Assembly: GCA_004431415.1 (NCBI GenBank)
Contig: QPMI01000021.1
Span: 1 to 27,880 of the forward strand
Source: Cyanophora paradoxa
Lineage: Eukaryota > Glaucocystophyceae > Cyanophorales > Cyanophoraceae
Length of the DNA stretch: 27,880 nt
Reading direction: 5' to 3'
Numbering within the stretch: position 1 is the first letter of the stretch; every line of letters starts with the position of its first letter. The notes under the pieces were generated by a model that was not told the DNA's origin, ran no database searches, and worked only from the letters and a program-made list of their open reading frames with translations. The translations under genes were made by a program, and so were the position numbers. Shown piece by piece: positions 8,826-18,506 of the stretch.

Positions 8826-9848
8826 CTCGGCTCCAGCTTCGGCCCTCGATGCACTTCACGCGGGTCACTCCACTCTACGGGAACGCGCGCCTCACTGCGG
8901 CCCTGGACGGGATCCCGGAGCGGCCTCCGACAGCTTGCCCCCGGAGGCGATTCCTCAGGCCACCACCGCTCCTCCTTTCTCTGATTTTCTTGGAACGGCA
9001 TGCAACGCTCCCTCGACTAGATTGCAACTTTTGAAGACACTCGATCGCAATTCGGGCTCAATTGCAGAATTCGCAGATCGGGATCGGAATCCGCGGCGTC
9101 AATGAATACGTGGACACGCTCTCCGTTGCAGGCAACGGTAAGAGGCCGCTGCATTAATATTTGCGCGAAGAATTCCAGCATTTATGCACATGCAGGATTC
9201 GCGGTGTTGGTCGCGAACGACGCCACGGGGATTTCCCGGCCCGTCTCTGCAAACGTGATTTCAGCGTTAACAATTCCCGGAGCGCATTCGAAATTGCGCA
9301 CTGAAGCCGACTCTTTAGCCCTGGGAGGTGCTGCGGGTCGTGCCGTGGACGTCCGCCACCGGCGAGAACGTCCAGTTCGTCCCGAACAGCGAGATCCGCA
9401 ACCCGAGGCTCCGGGCGCGTCCCTTTAATTTGCTTGAAGATGACTTCGCCTTCAGCTCTCGATCTGCCGTGGCTCGCAGTTCGTGATTGAAACTGTGAGC
9501 AGGTCTTTATATATGGAGACCGTCCCGCAGGACCTCTCTGAATTCCCGAAGCTCACCCAAAAGCTGTCTCCGACGATCAACACCGCCCCCGCGCCGACGG
9601 GGCTGCCCTCCCCCGCCACCCCTGTCAACTACACTCAGGTCTGACTGCAAGTTCAGTTTTGCGGAGCAGTCAGTTTAATTGAATTTCCGTAATCGCAAAT
9701 CCCACGCTGTTTGCCTTCGCTTGCAGGGGTTCAATTTCATGGTGGGAGGCGAGGAGTACGTGAGCCGCATCCGGAAGCTGGCGGGCCTGCCGACCGAGCG
9801 CGCCAACGAGACCTGCACCTCGTCGTCGGCCTCGCGGCCCCGCAAACA
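8826..9848 (+). other. N-terminal, probably extracytoplasmic sensor region of the kinase
   Basis: Several exons read cleanly: TPLYGNARLTAALDGIP (first exon, combining both copies), IGIGIRGVNEYVDTLSVAGN (9077-9137), FAVLVANDATGISRPVSAN (9196-9254), PWEVLRVVPWTSATGENVQF plus VPNSEIRNPRLRARPF (from 9319), FVIETVSRSLYMETVPQDL (from 9480) and GFNFMVGGEEYVSRIRKLAG (from 9727). The donor of the 9319 exon is not resolved. I recognise no family with confidence. The IGIGIRGVNEYVDTLSVAGNG stretch loosely recalls the end of a von Willebrand A fold, but the metal-binding DxSxS motif was not found. In unit 1 a C is missing near 9811 (acctgcac against accctgcac in unit 2), which breaks the frame there. Confidence 0.6.
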
Positions 9849-12800
9849 GTACCCGCGCTTTATTTTCGGTCGTCGAATTTCGCGCGGAAATTCGTCCTCG
9901 CGTTGAGCGCATGCGCTCGTGCGCGCGCGCGGTAGGTCTTCTCGAGGAAGTCACGGCACTGCGCCTTTCTTCTATCATCGTTTCCTGCGTCTGCGGGGGC
10001 TAGCGCTGCTGCTCGGCCTTGCCGTAATTTTCGAGGTTGTATTTATATGCATTGCTTCAATTTTCGCATGCGCGCCGACTTTAATACACGCGCGCATGCG
10101 CTAACTCTGATTCTTCAGGTTCTGCGATCGATGAGAAATTTTCGAAAGGAGCTGGACAAAATGGCGTTCTTCAGCCTCGAACCGAACGGAGGCGCCCGAG
10201 GCCGCCGGCGCAGGCGGGGAGGGGACCGGGGCCGGGGCCCGGGCTCGCCCTGGCTCGCGGCCGACTGGCCGTGGGCGGGGCCGCGGCCGCTTCCGGTCGG
10301 CCCTCTCGGAGCTGGACGAGGTGGGCGCGGCGCTGGCAAAGGCGCGGCAGGCCGTCTCGGTGCTGGAGCGCGTCGCCGACGCCCTCGTCGTTACCGACCG
10401 CGACGGTGATCATGAGCCTAGGCATCACGCCCCGCCGCGGGCGCTAGCGATCGATCGCGAGCGCGTACTATTAATCGCGTACTAGGTTTTGCGCATTCAT
10501 ATTTCTGTTTACTTACGCGCGGCCAGGCTCTGTGCTGCACATGAACCGCGCCGCTTCGGCCCTCTTCTTCCCCGCGCTGGCCCGAGCTCGAGCGGGTTCG
10601 ATTCGAACGGCCCCGAGCAGCATTAATATTAGGCCGCCACCTCTGAGAATTCGAACGACGAAGCTATCGCAGACCCCGAGGTGGATGGACGAGGGCGGGC
10701 TTCGAGCTCGGCGCTCCGCTCAGCGTCTTCTCCTTCGTCGCCCCGCAGGAGCACCCGCGCTTCAGCGCGTTTCTCGCGGCCGGAGCCACAGCTGCCGGGG
10801 CAGCCGTCGCCGAGTTTTGGGCGCTCTCCAGGCATCAGGCGCGCCCTTTAACATATTGTTTCCTCTCTTTCCTTCTCCGGTCAGTGAGCTGGGCGCAATG
10901 AGCAGGGCCCTCAATCGAGCTTGGATCTGGTCCTTCCGCTTCCGGTGGAGGCGTCCTCTGGCCTGATGAACTACGAGGACAGGACGCTTCAGGTGCTGAC
11001 ATTTTTCGCTTCTTCGGGATCGCTGAAACTTGCGCTTAATTGTCGACCACTGAATATAAATTAATTAATATTGATCGCTCGTGCACGCAGATCCTCGTTT
11101 TTCGCGACAGTGCGGCTGAATTTTTAAATTTCGAAACTCACCCCAATTAAAGACTCGGCATATCTCTGAATTTGAGATCGTCGCAGTCACGCAGCGGAAG
11201 GCTATGAGCGACGCGCTCTTTGTGAGTGAACGGAAGTTTCGGGTGCAGAGCCAGGACCTGCAGCGGCTGGTGGACACCGGTGCGGTTGCAGATCGAACAT
11301 TAATTATACAAAGGCGCGATGGACGCTGAAGTGCGCGTGCGCAGCGAACGCGCCGATCTTCTGCGTCGACACCCAGCTCCGAGTGACCGACTGGAACAGG
11401 TGCCGCTTGAGCTTGAAGCGCCGCATCCGTGGCTTATGCGACTCGCTTCGTTTCCTGAATGTTGCTGCCAGAGCGGCGGCGCGGGTGACGGGCCTCGAGC
11501 CGAACGCCGTCCTGGGCGAGAGCGTTCTGGGGCTGGTCGCCGAACGAGACCGGAACAGCGCGAAACGCGTCCTGGAGCAGGTCTAATTGTTTCCGAGCGC
11601 AGCATAATTATAATTGACGAAATTCGCAGGCCCTCGCCGCGAGCTCGGGATCGGGGCCCGGAGGCGACGAGGAGCTCGAGGGCGCCGGCGGGCCCGTGGA
11701 GCTCGCGTTCCTGCGGCCCGAGCGCCGCGCCTCGTGCACCCGGAGCCCCGTGCAGGGCCCGGGCGGCCCAGGCGTAGGCCTGGGGCCCCCCGCGCGGGCC
11801 GCGGAGGCGAGCGTGCTGCTGGGGGCCGTCGCGCGGCGGGACGCGGCCGGCGCCGTTAACGTTGTCGGCGCCGTGGCCGTCGGGCAGGACCTGACGGAGA
11901 AGCGCGCCCGCATCGAAATGGAGGCCGTCAGCGAGGCGCGCGAAATTTCTTTGCAGAGCGGATCTGATCTATTTGAGAGCACTTTTCGCAGACGAAGAAC
12001 CGCTTCCTGGCGTACACGGTCCATGAGCTTCGGACCCCCCTCAACGGTGAGACGCTTCATATCCGTTCAGATCCTTGAACCATTTTCGCATTTGGGATGA
12101 GATCGCGCAGGCGTCCTCGGGATGGGCGAACTGCTGTCGGACACGGACCTCACGGAGCACCAGCTCGAGATCGTGCACATGATGCGCGTCTCCGCCGATC
12201 AGGTGCCGTCTGCTCTTCGCGATACGAGTTCAACAGCGCTGTGCTGGTCGATGCAACTTGTGCTTAATTTGCACTCACATTCGGATTCAGATGCTGGTCA
12301 TTGTGAACGAGTAAGTTTTAATTCGATTGGTTGCCCCTGAGCGCCCTGTTCCGATCTCATTTCGCAGCTTACTCGACGTCCGCTCCCCGGCCTGGGGTTT
12401 CGCGCAAGGGGGGCGCAATATTAATTTTGTTGGCTTATTCGCAATCTTTCGCAGCTACACAAGATTGAAGCGGGACATATGACCCTTGAATCTGTGCCCT
12501 TCGATTTGCGACAGGTCATCGAGGAAACGGTAGAGGTCTGTAACTAAGAATTCGCATATGCATGCGCATGCATGCGCAGGGGCAGTGTGTCCAGTTAGGG
12601 TATTTAAATTATAAGTAATGTGTATCGTGAACGTTGCTGCAGGGAGTTGCCCCGGCGGCATTTGCGAAAGGCATCGAGGTCAGTCGACGTCGCGAAATCA
12701 CTCGCAATATATATACTTCGGTCAATTGCAACTTGCAATTTCCGATTGCGGTTGCGCGCGCAGGTCGCGTCTTTCGTGCCCTTCGAGTTCGACGGCGCCC

Positions 12801-13813
12801 CGTGCCCCTCCTTCGTTCTGGGCGACCCTGTCCGAGTCAAGCAGGTGCCTCCGCTGATTCGAAAATTCGGTGGAGGGCCGGGGCCAGAACCGCCCGCCAG
12901 ATCGTGATGAACTTCGCGTACAACGGGATCAAGTTCACGAGCCGGGGCCACGTCCTCGTCTCCGTCGTCCCCCTCGAGCGCCTCGCCTCCGGCATCACCC
13001 TCCGCATCGAGGTCCGCAGATACTCGATCGCCTTCAACACGCGGCGATCTTGATTGTTTTAATCTTGGGCCTGCAGACGACTGATACCGGCCTGGGAATG
13101 GACGAGTGCGACGTTTTAATTTTCAAAGATTATTTCGCGCATCGCATTTCTTCGCGCACGCGGTAACGCCATGGCGCTGAATTTTTGCAGGAAGGGCGTC
13201 GAAAGAATTTTCCACGAGTGCATTCCTCGCCAAATATTAATTGATTACTTAGCGCTTCGTCTGCTCTTTTGCCTGATAGGGAGTTTCGAAGCTACGTCCA
13301 GGCCGCCCTCGGATTATGAGCCGAGCCCCGGAGACCGCGACGCGTTCGGAGTTGATTCCGCGGCCGATACGTACAGCGACACTTCTGACTTCGACGCTTC
13401 CGATGCTGGCGAAGGTGCGACTGCAATTGCAAATTATTCGACGGGCCGCGCACGTGCATATGGGTGACCGTCGGACCGTAATCGGGACCCGCGTGAGCAG
13501 GCCCCGGGGGCTGGCTCGCCCTCAACAGCGAAGAGGCGGACGCGGTCCTCGCCCGCGCAGCCTCCGCCGAGGCCGTCCCCCCGTCCCTCGGGCCGCTTGC
13601 CCTCTGGGAGGTGCGCACGTAAATCGTCTTGTTAATAATTACAATTCTGACTATAATCACTCACATTCACGTGGACAGGAGTACGAATGTGCCTGTGATG
13701 AGATCCGTGCCGATCGATATCGCGAGGTCGATAGTGCCCCCGAGTCTGCACCAGCGCGGCCTGATCATGATTTACATCGTGCGCCTTTCGCGCGCGACAG
13801 CCCTTTACCGTAA
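8826..13813 (+). CDS. Membrane-bound PAS-PAS sensor histidine kinase, intron-rich (complete or nearly complete copy)
   Basis: A sensor kinase expected to autophosphorylate on His in response to a signal. Exons placed by eye: 8826-~9020, 9077-9137, 9196-9254, 9319-?, 9480-9638, 9727-9848, ~9936-10035, 10119-10405, 10527-10595, 10673-10805, 10906-10992, 11091-11109, 11187-11279, 11345-11399, 11472-11580, 11630-11926, 11992-12046, 12111-12202, 12291-12310, 12368-12377, 12455-12535, 12643-12678, 12764-12844, 12901-13011, 13077-13105, 13191-13217, 13280-13414, 13501-13610, 13679-13813. From 10119 on, junction phases agree and give a continuous kinase apart from a few one-base indels (near 10195-10270, 10687 and 13302). 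Order: unknown sensor region, transmembrane segment, coiled coil, PAS, PAS, HisKA, HATPase, acidic tail. No receiver domain is seen. The 5' end is uncertain: either near 8.8 kb or, less likely, at 2113 through a very long intron. Confidence 0.85.
9936..10035 (+). other. Transmembrane segment of the kinase
   Basis: This exon ends LRLRGLALLLGLAVIFE, a hydrophobic run preceded by arginines, and splices in phase 0 at 10035|10036 to VLRSMRNFRKELDKM at 10119. A membrane helix followed directly by a basic or helical linker and PAS domains is the usual layout of membrane sensor kinases. The upstream splice is off by one base in both copies, next to a (cg)n run at 9921-9931, so the exon start is uncertain. 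Confidence 0.7.
10119..11279 (+). other. Coiled-coil linker and first PAS domain
   Basis: Exons 10119-10405, 10527-10595, 10673-10805, 10906-10992, 11091-11109 and 11187-11279. A heptad-like stretch (SELDEVGAALAKARQAVSVL) leads into the PAS start ERVADALVVTDRDG, then SVLHMNRAASALFFPA in the next exon. The core continues with GFELGAPLSVFSFVAPQEHP, then SLDLVLPLPVEASSGLMNY, and ends with ILVFRDITQRKAMSDALF, the typical PAS C-terminal signature. Unit 1 lacks a G at about 10687 that unit 2 has (gtgggatgg). Both copies seem one G short in the run near 10270, where a fifth G would join the Gly/Pro-rich linker to GRGRGRFRSALSELDEV in frame. Confidence 0.85.
11345..11926 (+). other. Second PAS domain
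   Basis: Exons 11345-11399, 11472-11580 and 11630-11926. The spliced product reads ANAPIFCVDTQLRVTDWN, then RAAARVTGLEPNAVLGESVL, and ends VVGAVAVGQDLTEKRARIEM just before HisKA. This is a near-canonical PAS domain of the type placed directly before HisKA in hybrid-type and phytochrome-like kinases. Between core strands it has a Gly/Pro-rich insert of about 40 residues (GSGPGGDEELEGAGG region). Unit 1 is intact here; unit 2 has lost a G in gtcctgggcgag, which shifts the frame. Confidence 0.88.
11992..12535 (+). other. HisKA dimerisation and phosphoacceptor domain
   Basis: The H box is in exon 11992-12046: KNRFLAYTVHELRTPLN, with the phospho-acceptor His codon at 12022-12024, followed by the expected Glu and RTPLN. 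Exon 12111-12202 adds GVLGMGELLSDTDLTEHQ and IVHMMRVSADQ. Exons 12291-12310 and 12368-12377 (20 and 10 bases) give MLVIVND and LLD, and exon 12455-12535 gives LHKIEAGHMTLESVPFDLRQ and VIEETVE. This is the standard HisKA two-helix pattern including the SKIEAG-like turn. All residues expected for autophosphorylation are present in unit 1. Confidence 0.93.
12643..13301 (+). other. HATPase_c (ATP-binding) domain, N and G1 boxes present, G2 not found
   Basis: Exons 12643-12678, 12764-12844, 12901-13011, 13077-13105, 13191-13217 and 13280-13301. Visible motifs: FVLGDPVRVKQ then IVMNFAYNGIKFTSRGHV (N box, though NAIKFT is replaced by NGIKFT), DTGLGM (G1 box, 13083-13100), KGVERIFHE (F box) and FRSYVQA. 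After this the expected glycine-rich G2 box (GGTGLGL-like) does not appear; an acidic Asp/Ser-rich stretch follows. Either the lid and G2 lie in an exon I failed to place, or this kinase has a shortened or degenerate ATP lid. Confidence 0.8.
13280..13813 (+). other. Acidic C-terminal tail spanning the repeat junction
   Basis: After FRSYVQA the sequence reads SDYEPSPGDRDAFGVDSAAD and TYSDTSDFDASDAGE, then splices (13414|13415 to 13501, phase 1) to GPGGWLALNSEEADAVLARA and, through intron 13611-13678, to EYECACDEIRADRY and a stop at 13811-13813. In unit 1 the exon is one base too long near gtccaggccgccctcgg (13296-13312); removing one base restores a single frame. Unit 2 has lost four bases in this exon, so its overall phase is kept but the inside is scrambled. 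Confidence 0.6.
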
Positions 13814-14097
13814 CCCTCCTTCCCCGTCCCCCCCCCCTCCCCCAACGCACCGTTATACATTAACGTTCCCCCCCCCCCCCCTTTCCCCTTCTCCCGTGTG
13901 CCCCATCCCTTTCTCAGCCTCCCCCCCCCCACCCCCCACCCCTCCCTCATCCTTCCTCCCCCGCCCCTCCCTCTTCCCACCCAACCACCCAACGTGAACC
14001 CCAACCCCCAGCCCCCACGTTGCACCCATCCCATCCGCCCTCTTTCCCCCCTCTTCCCCCCCTCTACCCGCCCAGCGCCCCCCCCCCCTCTCCTCCG
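13814..14097. repeat. Poly-C / pyrimidine-rich tract A, unit 2
   Basis: Copy of 360-660 with different homopolymer lengths and about 15 fewer bases. No gene is supported inside it. Confidence 0.9.
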
Positions 14098-14112
14098 GAT
14101 CCTCGCACGGCG

Positions 14113-14644
14113 TCACGGTCGCGAGGCGCGGCGCGCAGATCGCCGTGCATCTACATCTGAAGGCCGGCGAAGGAGCTCTACTGCGGGCGCCTTGGTATGA
14201 TTTTGATGATATCGATTAATATTCATGACCCGACCCCCTAAACTTTGAAATACGAAGATTCGAATTAGAGTGCTGGCGCAGGGATTTCTGGTGTTCAAGA
14301 GGCACGCGGCCTTCCTGCTGGCGCCCCCCGAGGCGTCGTCGGGCTCTGAATTCAAACCCTCGGCTGAGGGATCCGGCCGCGGTCGCGTCGCCCACCTCCA
14401 CCTCCCGGGATCCCTCCTCCAGGTTCGCCATGCCGCGCCCGGCCCCTCGATAATTCGGGAAGGACCTCCTTCCCCTTCCCCGTTTATCGTCTTCGAATCC
14501 CCCCGGCCCCTTTCGCTCAATGTCTCGAGTTTCTCGGCAGATCGACGAGGCGGCGGCGCGGTGCGCCCTCGCCGGGGTCTGCCGCGCTCTCGGCATCCCT
14601 TCGACACCACATCCATCGGCTGGCACCTCGTTGTCCGCTCATAG
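14113..14644 (+). CDS. Unassigned exon-like segments, unit 2 copy
   Basis: Copy of 661-1187. The middle exon, 14282-14422, is exactly 47 codons without interruption here (GFLVFKRHAAFLLAPPEASS...LPGSLLQ), whereas unit 1 has lost a C and gained other bases. It is bounded by ggcgcag and by cag|gttcgcc. A third, partly truncated copy lies at about 27372-27880. Confidence 0.4.
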
Positions 14645-15082
14645 CGCCAGCCGTGCACTCGCGATCGGCACGTCGCCGGCGCCGCGGTCACTGCACATGT
14701 ACATAGAGATTCTTTTCGAATCATTGAATTCTATTTTCGAATTCAGGCTATAAGTGCCTTCTTTCCCGGCCGAATGGCTTCCGGGATCCTTTTCTGGCAG
14801 GCATTGAATCGTAAATTCGACGGGTATAGGTCACGTGTTTCGCAGCTGCGTTTCGATTCATTAAATTGCGGTTGTTTCGATTGCATGGTTTCAAATTCGA
14901 AGCCAGTGCATTATTATGTCTTTTAAATTATTTAATACGGTAGGTATTATTGGCATTGTTTTGTAGCAGTTAGTGCTCTTTGAAACGAGCTCGAAATGCT
15001 ACACGCCGCAAACCCAGTCAAGGTTCACAGCGCCGCGGCGCGCTGAAAACTTTTGCAGCCGCCGAGCGGTCCCCCAGGGTTC

Positions 15083-15230
15083 CTCGAGCCTGGGGCTCCC
15101 CAGCCCCTCCCCCCCCCCCCCCCCCCGGCCCCGTTAAGCTCCCCCCCCCCCCCCTTTCCCCCTCTCCATCCCCCTCACCCTCCCCCCCCTTCCCCACCTA
15201 CCCCCCTTTCCTTCCCCGCGCGCGCACCTT
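15083..15230. repeat. Poly-C tract B, unit 2
   Basis: Copy of 1630-1765, followed by the same tttcgcag acceptor and the LMIKKLKIQLEHYL reading. Confidence 0.85.
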
Positions 15231-15571
15231 TCGCAGCTCATGATCAAGAAGCTCAAGATCCAGCTAGAGCACTATCTATCGATATCCGCACTAGTACTGG
15301 CATAGAGTCCTTACAATTTTTGCAAGTGAATACGTATACTCGGGAAATTAAACTTGGGGAGCTAGAACCAAATGCAAATGTAGGCTGGGGTCTGACGGTC
15401 TTTAGCTATACGTATACGCGCTATACGGGGCCTCGCGATCGGAGTAGAGAGATGATTGGGGCCGGGGAAATCGAGCTAAAGGAGAATTCGGAACCGCATA
15501 GCTAGCTCGCGAGCGCCCCAGGAGAACGTGCAAGACACGTACCGCCTTCCAGCCGCAAGCGCGGACCGCGA

Positions 15572-16652
15572 ATGTGCGCGGAGACGGCGCGCCCGCCCGC
15601 GGAGGCTCGCGTCGTGCGTCCTCCCGATCTTCATTCTGCTTCTGATCGCCTGTTGCGTGGTGCGAATGGCGCCGGCCCCCCGGGCGCGCGCGCGCGCGCT
15701 TGCCCGCCCGATCGATCGCGATCGGCCGCGGGCCCGGGCCTGCCGCCGTGCGGGCCGGCCGACTTTCGCGCCAGATCATTTCGGTCTGGCGTCGACGTAC
15801 GCGTCGCGGCTGGGCTCGAAGCTTGGTGATCAGTATTTGGAGGTGCAAAATCGCACATCGCCGCATCGCCGCGCGCGCTCCCTCCTGGAGCTTCGCTTCG
15901 CCCTGACGAGATCATTTCGCGGGCAGCAAGTCGTGCACGACATCGACCAGCGATGGACGCTCTCTCGAGGCTTGGCGGAGAGAGCCTCGATCCGAGCACG
16001 CGCCCGAATTCTGCAGCAGCTCGGAACAAAAGCCAACATCTGACGACTTTCCGCTGCTATAGCTAGCGGATATTGGTTTGGATCTGCTTTCCGAGGCCGG
16101 CGGCCACGACCTTCAAACTTTCTCGGCGCGCAATACCCTTCTCGCGCCGGGCCGGGCACTGCAGCTGGCGAAGGCCGCGGTCTAACTGTGATCAAATCTT
16201 TGCAGATCGTTCTTCCAAACCAGGAAACGTTGATTGTCAGAAGGGAGCCCGAATCGTTTCTGGAAGCATTTCCTGACGCGCTGTATCCTGCTTCGCTCGT
16301 TCAGTACCGCATCAACGACGGGCTTCTAGGCTTTCGGTCGCATCATTGTAAGGATATTTAGTTATATTTTACTTTAGTTTCACTGTCGAAATCTTAAGCT
16401 TCGTTCTAATATCGATGTTCACTCCAGCTGAATCAGAGCTTTCCTACTGAACAAAAGTAACGGGCAGTGGATTGTCGCCAAAGAGATCAGATACTCAATT
16501 GTGGATAACAGGTACGGTGTGCATGCGCAATCAATTCGACAGTCCCAAGCGTTCCGGGGTATTACTAGGTCTTCGACTCGCCCCGCCCCGCTCGTCTCAG
16601 GAGGTGCAAGGTGGGGTCTAAAGTAGGGACGCTGACAGAATACAACAACTAA
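15572..16652 (+). CDS. Putative multi-exon gene with hydrophobic segment, unit 2 copy
   Basis: Copy of 2113-3192. Here exon 16063-16179 is 117 bases and fully in frame, with an asparagine codon that unit 1 breaks by a lost A. Exon 16206-16347 reads IVLPNQETLIVRREPESFLE and FPDALYPASLVQYRINDGLL without a break. In contrast, the hydrophobic segment is shifted relative to the ATG by an extra G near 15601, and the SLSYLNKSNG exon has lost two C residues near 16440-16446. Stop TAA at 16650-16652. Confidence 0.42.
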
Positions 16653-16724
16653 GTATCTTCAACGGTAGTAATCATTTGAATGCTCAGCGACTATCTATAC
16701 AACTAGTATAATGCTAGCTATAGG

Positions 16725-17232
16725 CGTAGGCGGCTAGGCCTGGCCTGCGCGCGGCCGCCCACCGTGCCTCGCCCGCCGGCGACCGCACCGCCGCCGCACC
16801 TCCGCCCGCGCGCCAGTGCCCGGAGAGCTGCGCCGACGCCCCGCTCGCCGCGCGCGCCTTCGCCCCGCGCGGCCCCGCGCCCCGAGCGCGCCGCGCCACG
16901 CGCCCCCGTCCGCCTGCCGAGCCGCGCCGCCGCCTGCCGCGCAGCTGAGCTGCCGAGCGCGCGTCGCGCCTCCGATGCTCCGTCCCGCTTGGCGAGCCGC
17001 ATGGCGCCGGCCTCGCGTCGCGCAGCCGGCCGCTGCGCACTCCCGCTCGCCGCCCTGGGCCGGGTTAGCCGAGCATGCGCAGCGGAGGGCGACATGTCCA
17101 GCTAGGGCGCGCGGGCCAGGCGCGGGGACCGTCGGACACGGGAGCTCGAGGGCGGTGGCGCGCGCGGCTCGCGCGCCGGCAGAGCGGAGCGCGGCGCGCG
17201 GCGCGACGCGGCGCGCGCGACTCGGCGTCGAG
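16725..17232. other. CpG-dense block, unit 2
   Basis: Copy of 3270-3780 with many one-base losses in GC runs. Confidence 0.5.
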
Positions 17233-17528
17233 TCGGCGATTATGCTTAGCTGCACTCTGCAAGCAGTGCATGCTGCGCAGTGCAGTGCAGCTGCAGGCTG
17301 GCACATCGCGGTTGCGTGGGCGGCAACTACGTAGTAGTACGCCGGCAAGTGCAAGTCGTCGGCGCCGCAGCGGCGGCGACAAGGAGCCTTGCGCGGGATA
17401 CAGCAAAAGAGACGTCCGGCGGCGCCGGCCTTATCCACAGCGGGTCCACAAAAGACTTATCGCCGACGAAAGAAGACCGACTTGCGAACTGGCCGACTTG
17501 GACAGCGTGACAGACAATCCGACGGGTA

Positions 17529-17582
17529 GCAAGGGGGGTTTGAGCAGCTGCACAGCGGTTCAAGAACCGGGAAGAAATTCCA
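17529..17582 (+). repeat. Left arm of inverted repeat, unit 2
   Basis: Same sequence as 4082-4135, unchanged in the 32-base core (17551-17582). Confidence 0.8.
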
Positions 17583-18488
17583 GTGGAAAACCTCCGCAAG
17601 TACCGTGAAAAAACTCGAAGGGACCTCGAAAGTACAAAGCGGGGTAGAGGCAGCTAAGGTACCGAGTTACTTCCGGCACCGAAACAGGATCGGCCACCAA
17701 AACAGCGTCGGCCCGAAGTCTCGTCCGAGGCCGTAGCTAGGCGCTCCGCTGCAGCAATGGAGTCATATCGATCAATACAGGTGTCGCTGATGCCAAGCGC
17801 GCGCCCCCGAAGCGATTCAGGTGCAGTCCGAGCGAACTGCGTCGTCCACTCGTTTGACGCACTCCAAACAGCAGCCAGGTCGCCGGAGAGTACAGGCAGT
17901 CCGAATGTGGGCTAATGGCTGTCGAGCAGCGCAGGCAGGTGCTGTTTTTCAAAGTTGCCGCTAACGGTCACATTGCACTGAGCCAATTCGGCCGCAGGCA
18001 AGCGCTCCTACTGGCTGAAACGCATCTAATGACACTGTACAGCAGGCCAGAGTGCTGCGCCGCTGCCGCCGCTGCCGATTAGGTGTGGTGCTGTCGCCGC
18101 CGCCGCCGCCCACTGTTTTAACGAAGCGCAGATCATGCAGACCAGCTGACATGCAAGCCGTGTCGTCGGTAGAAGCAGATTCTGTCTTCTTGGCCGCCCG
18201 CCTTCATGGTCCGCCGCCGCTTGCATGCTCTTGACCGTCCGACTGACGCATGGCCTGACCGATTGCAGCGCGCACGGCTGGCGGCGCTATAGCAGAGCTT
18301 TCTGAGCGGTGCAGCATGCCGCGGTCCGTTCGGTTTCCTTTTTCCGGTTGTCCGCTCTGTCTCCGCCTGCTGACTATGATCGTACGCAGCCAGACGGTGC
18401 TGTGCCAGTGCTGTTCTGATGATTTAGAAGCGGTTGTGCTGTTTCGGCGGAGCTGCTGCATCGACGAGCAGCCCGGCCGCCTCGATCC

Positions 18489-18506
18489 GCCGGCCGGCCG
18501 GCCGGC
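18489..18506. repeat. 18-base perfect CCGG palindrome, unit 2
   Basis: Identical to 5050-5067, with flanks also conserved. Confidence 0.85.

Larger units (their letters stand above)
1..13454. repeat. Tandem repeat unit 1 (13,454 bases)
   Basis: Positions 1 and 13455 start with the same sequence (tgcatatgggtgaccg) and alignment can be followed across the whole unit, including coding exons, introns, poly-C tracts, minisatellite and spacer. The unit start is set only by the window edge; the kinase gene is spliced across this junction, so the true biological boundary lies elsewhere, perhaps in the 3.2-8.6 kb spacer. Confidence 0.97.

Noticed and set aside
9077-9254. Von Willebrand A domain in the kinase N-terminal region
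   Set aside because: Only a loose resemblance at IGIGIRGVNEYVDTLSVAGNG; the DxSxS metal-binding motif and the start of the fold were not found.
13501-13813. Receiver domain after the kinase, as in hybrid histidine kinases
   Set aside because: No acidic pocket, phospho-acceptor Asp context or conserved Lys could be found in the tail or in the exon-like segments that follow.
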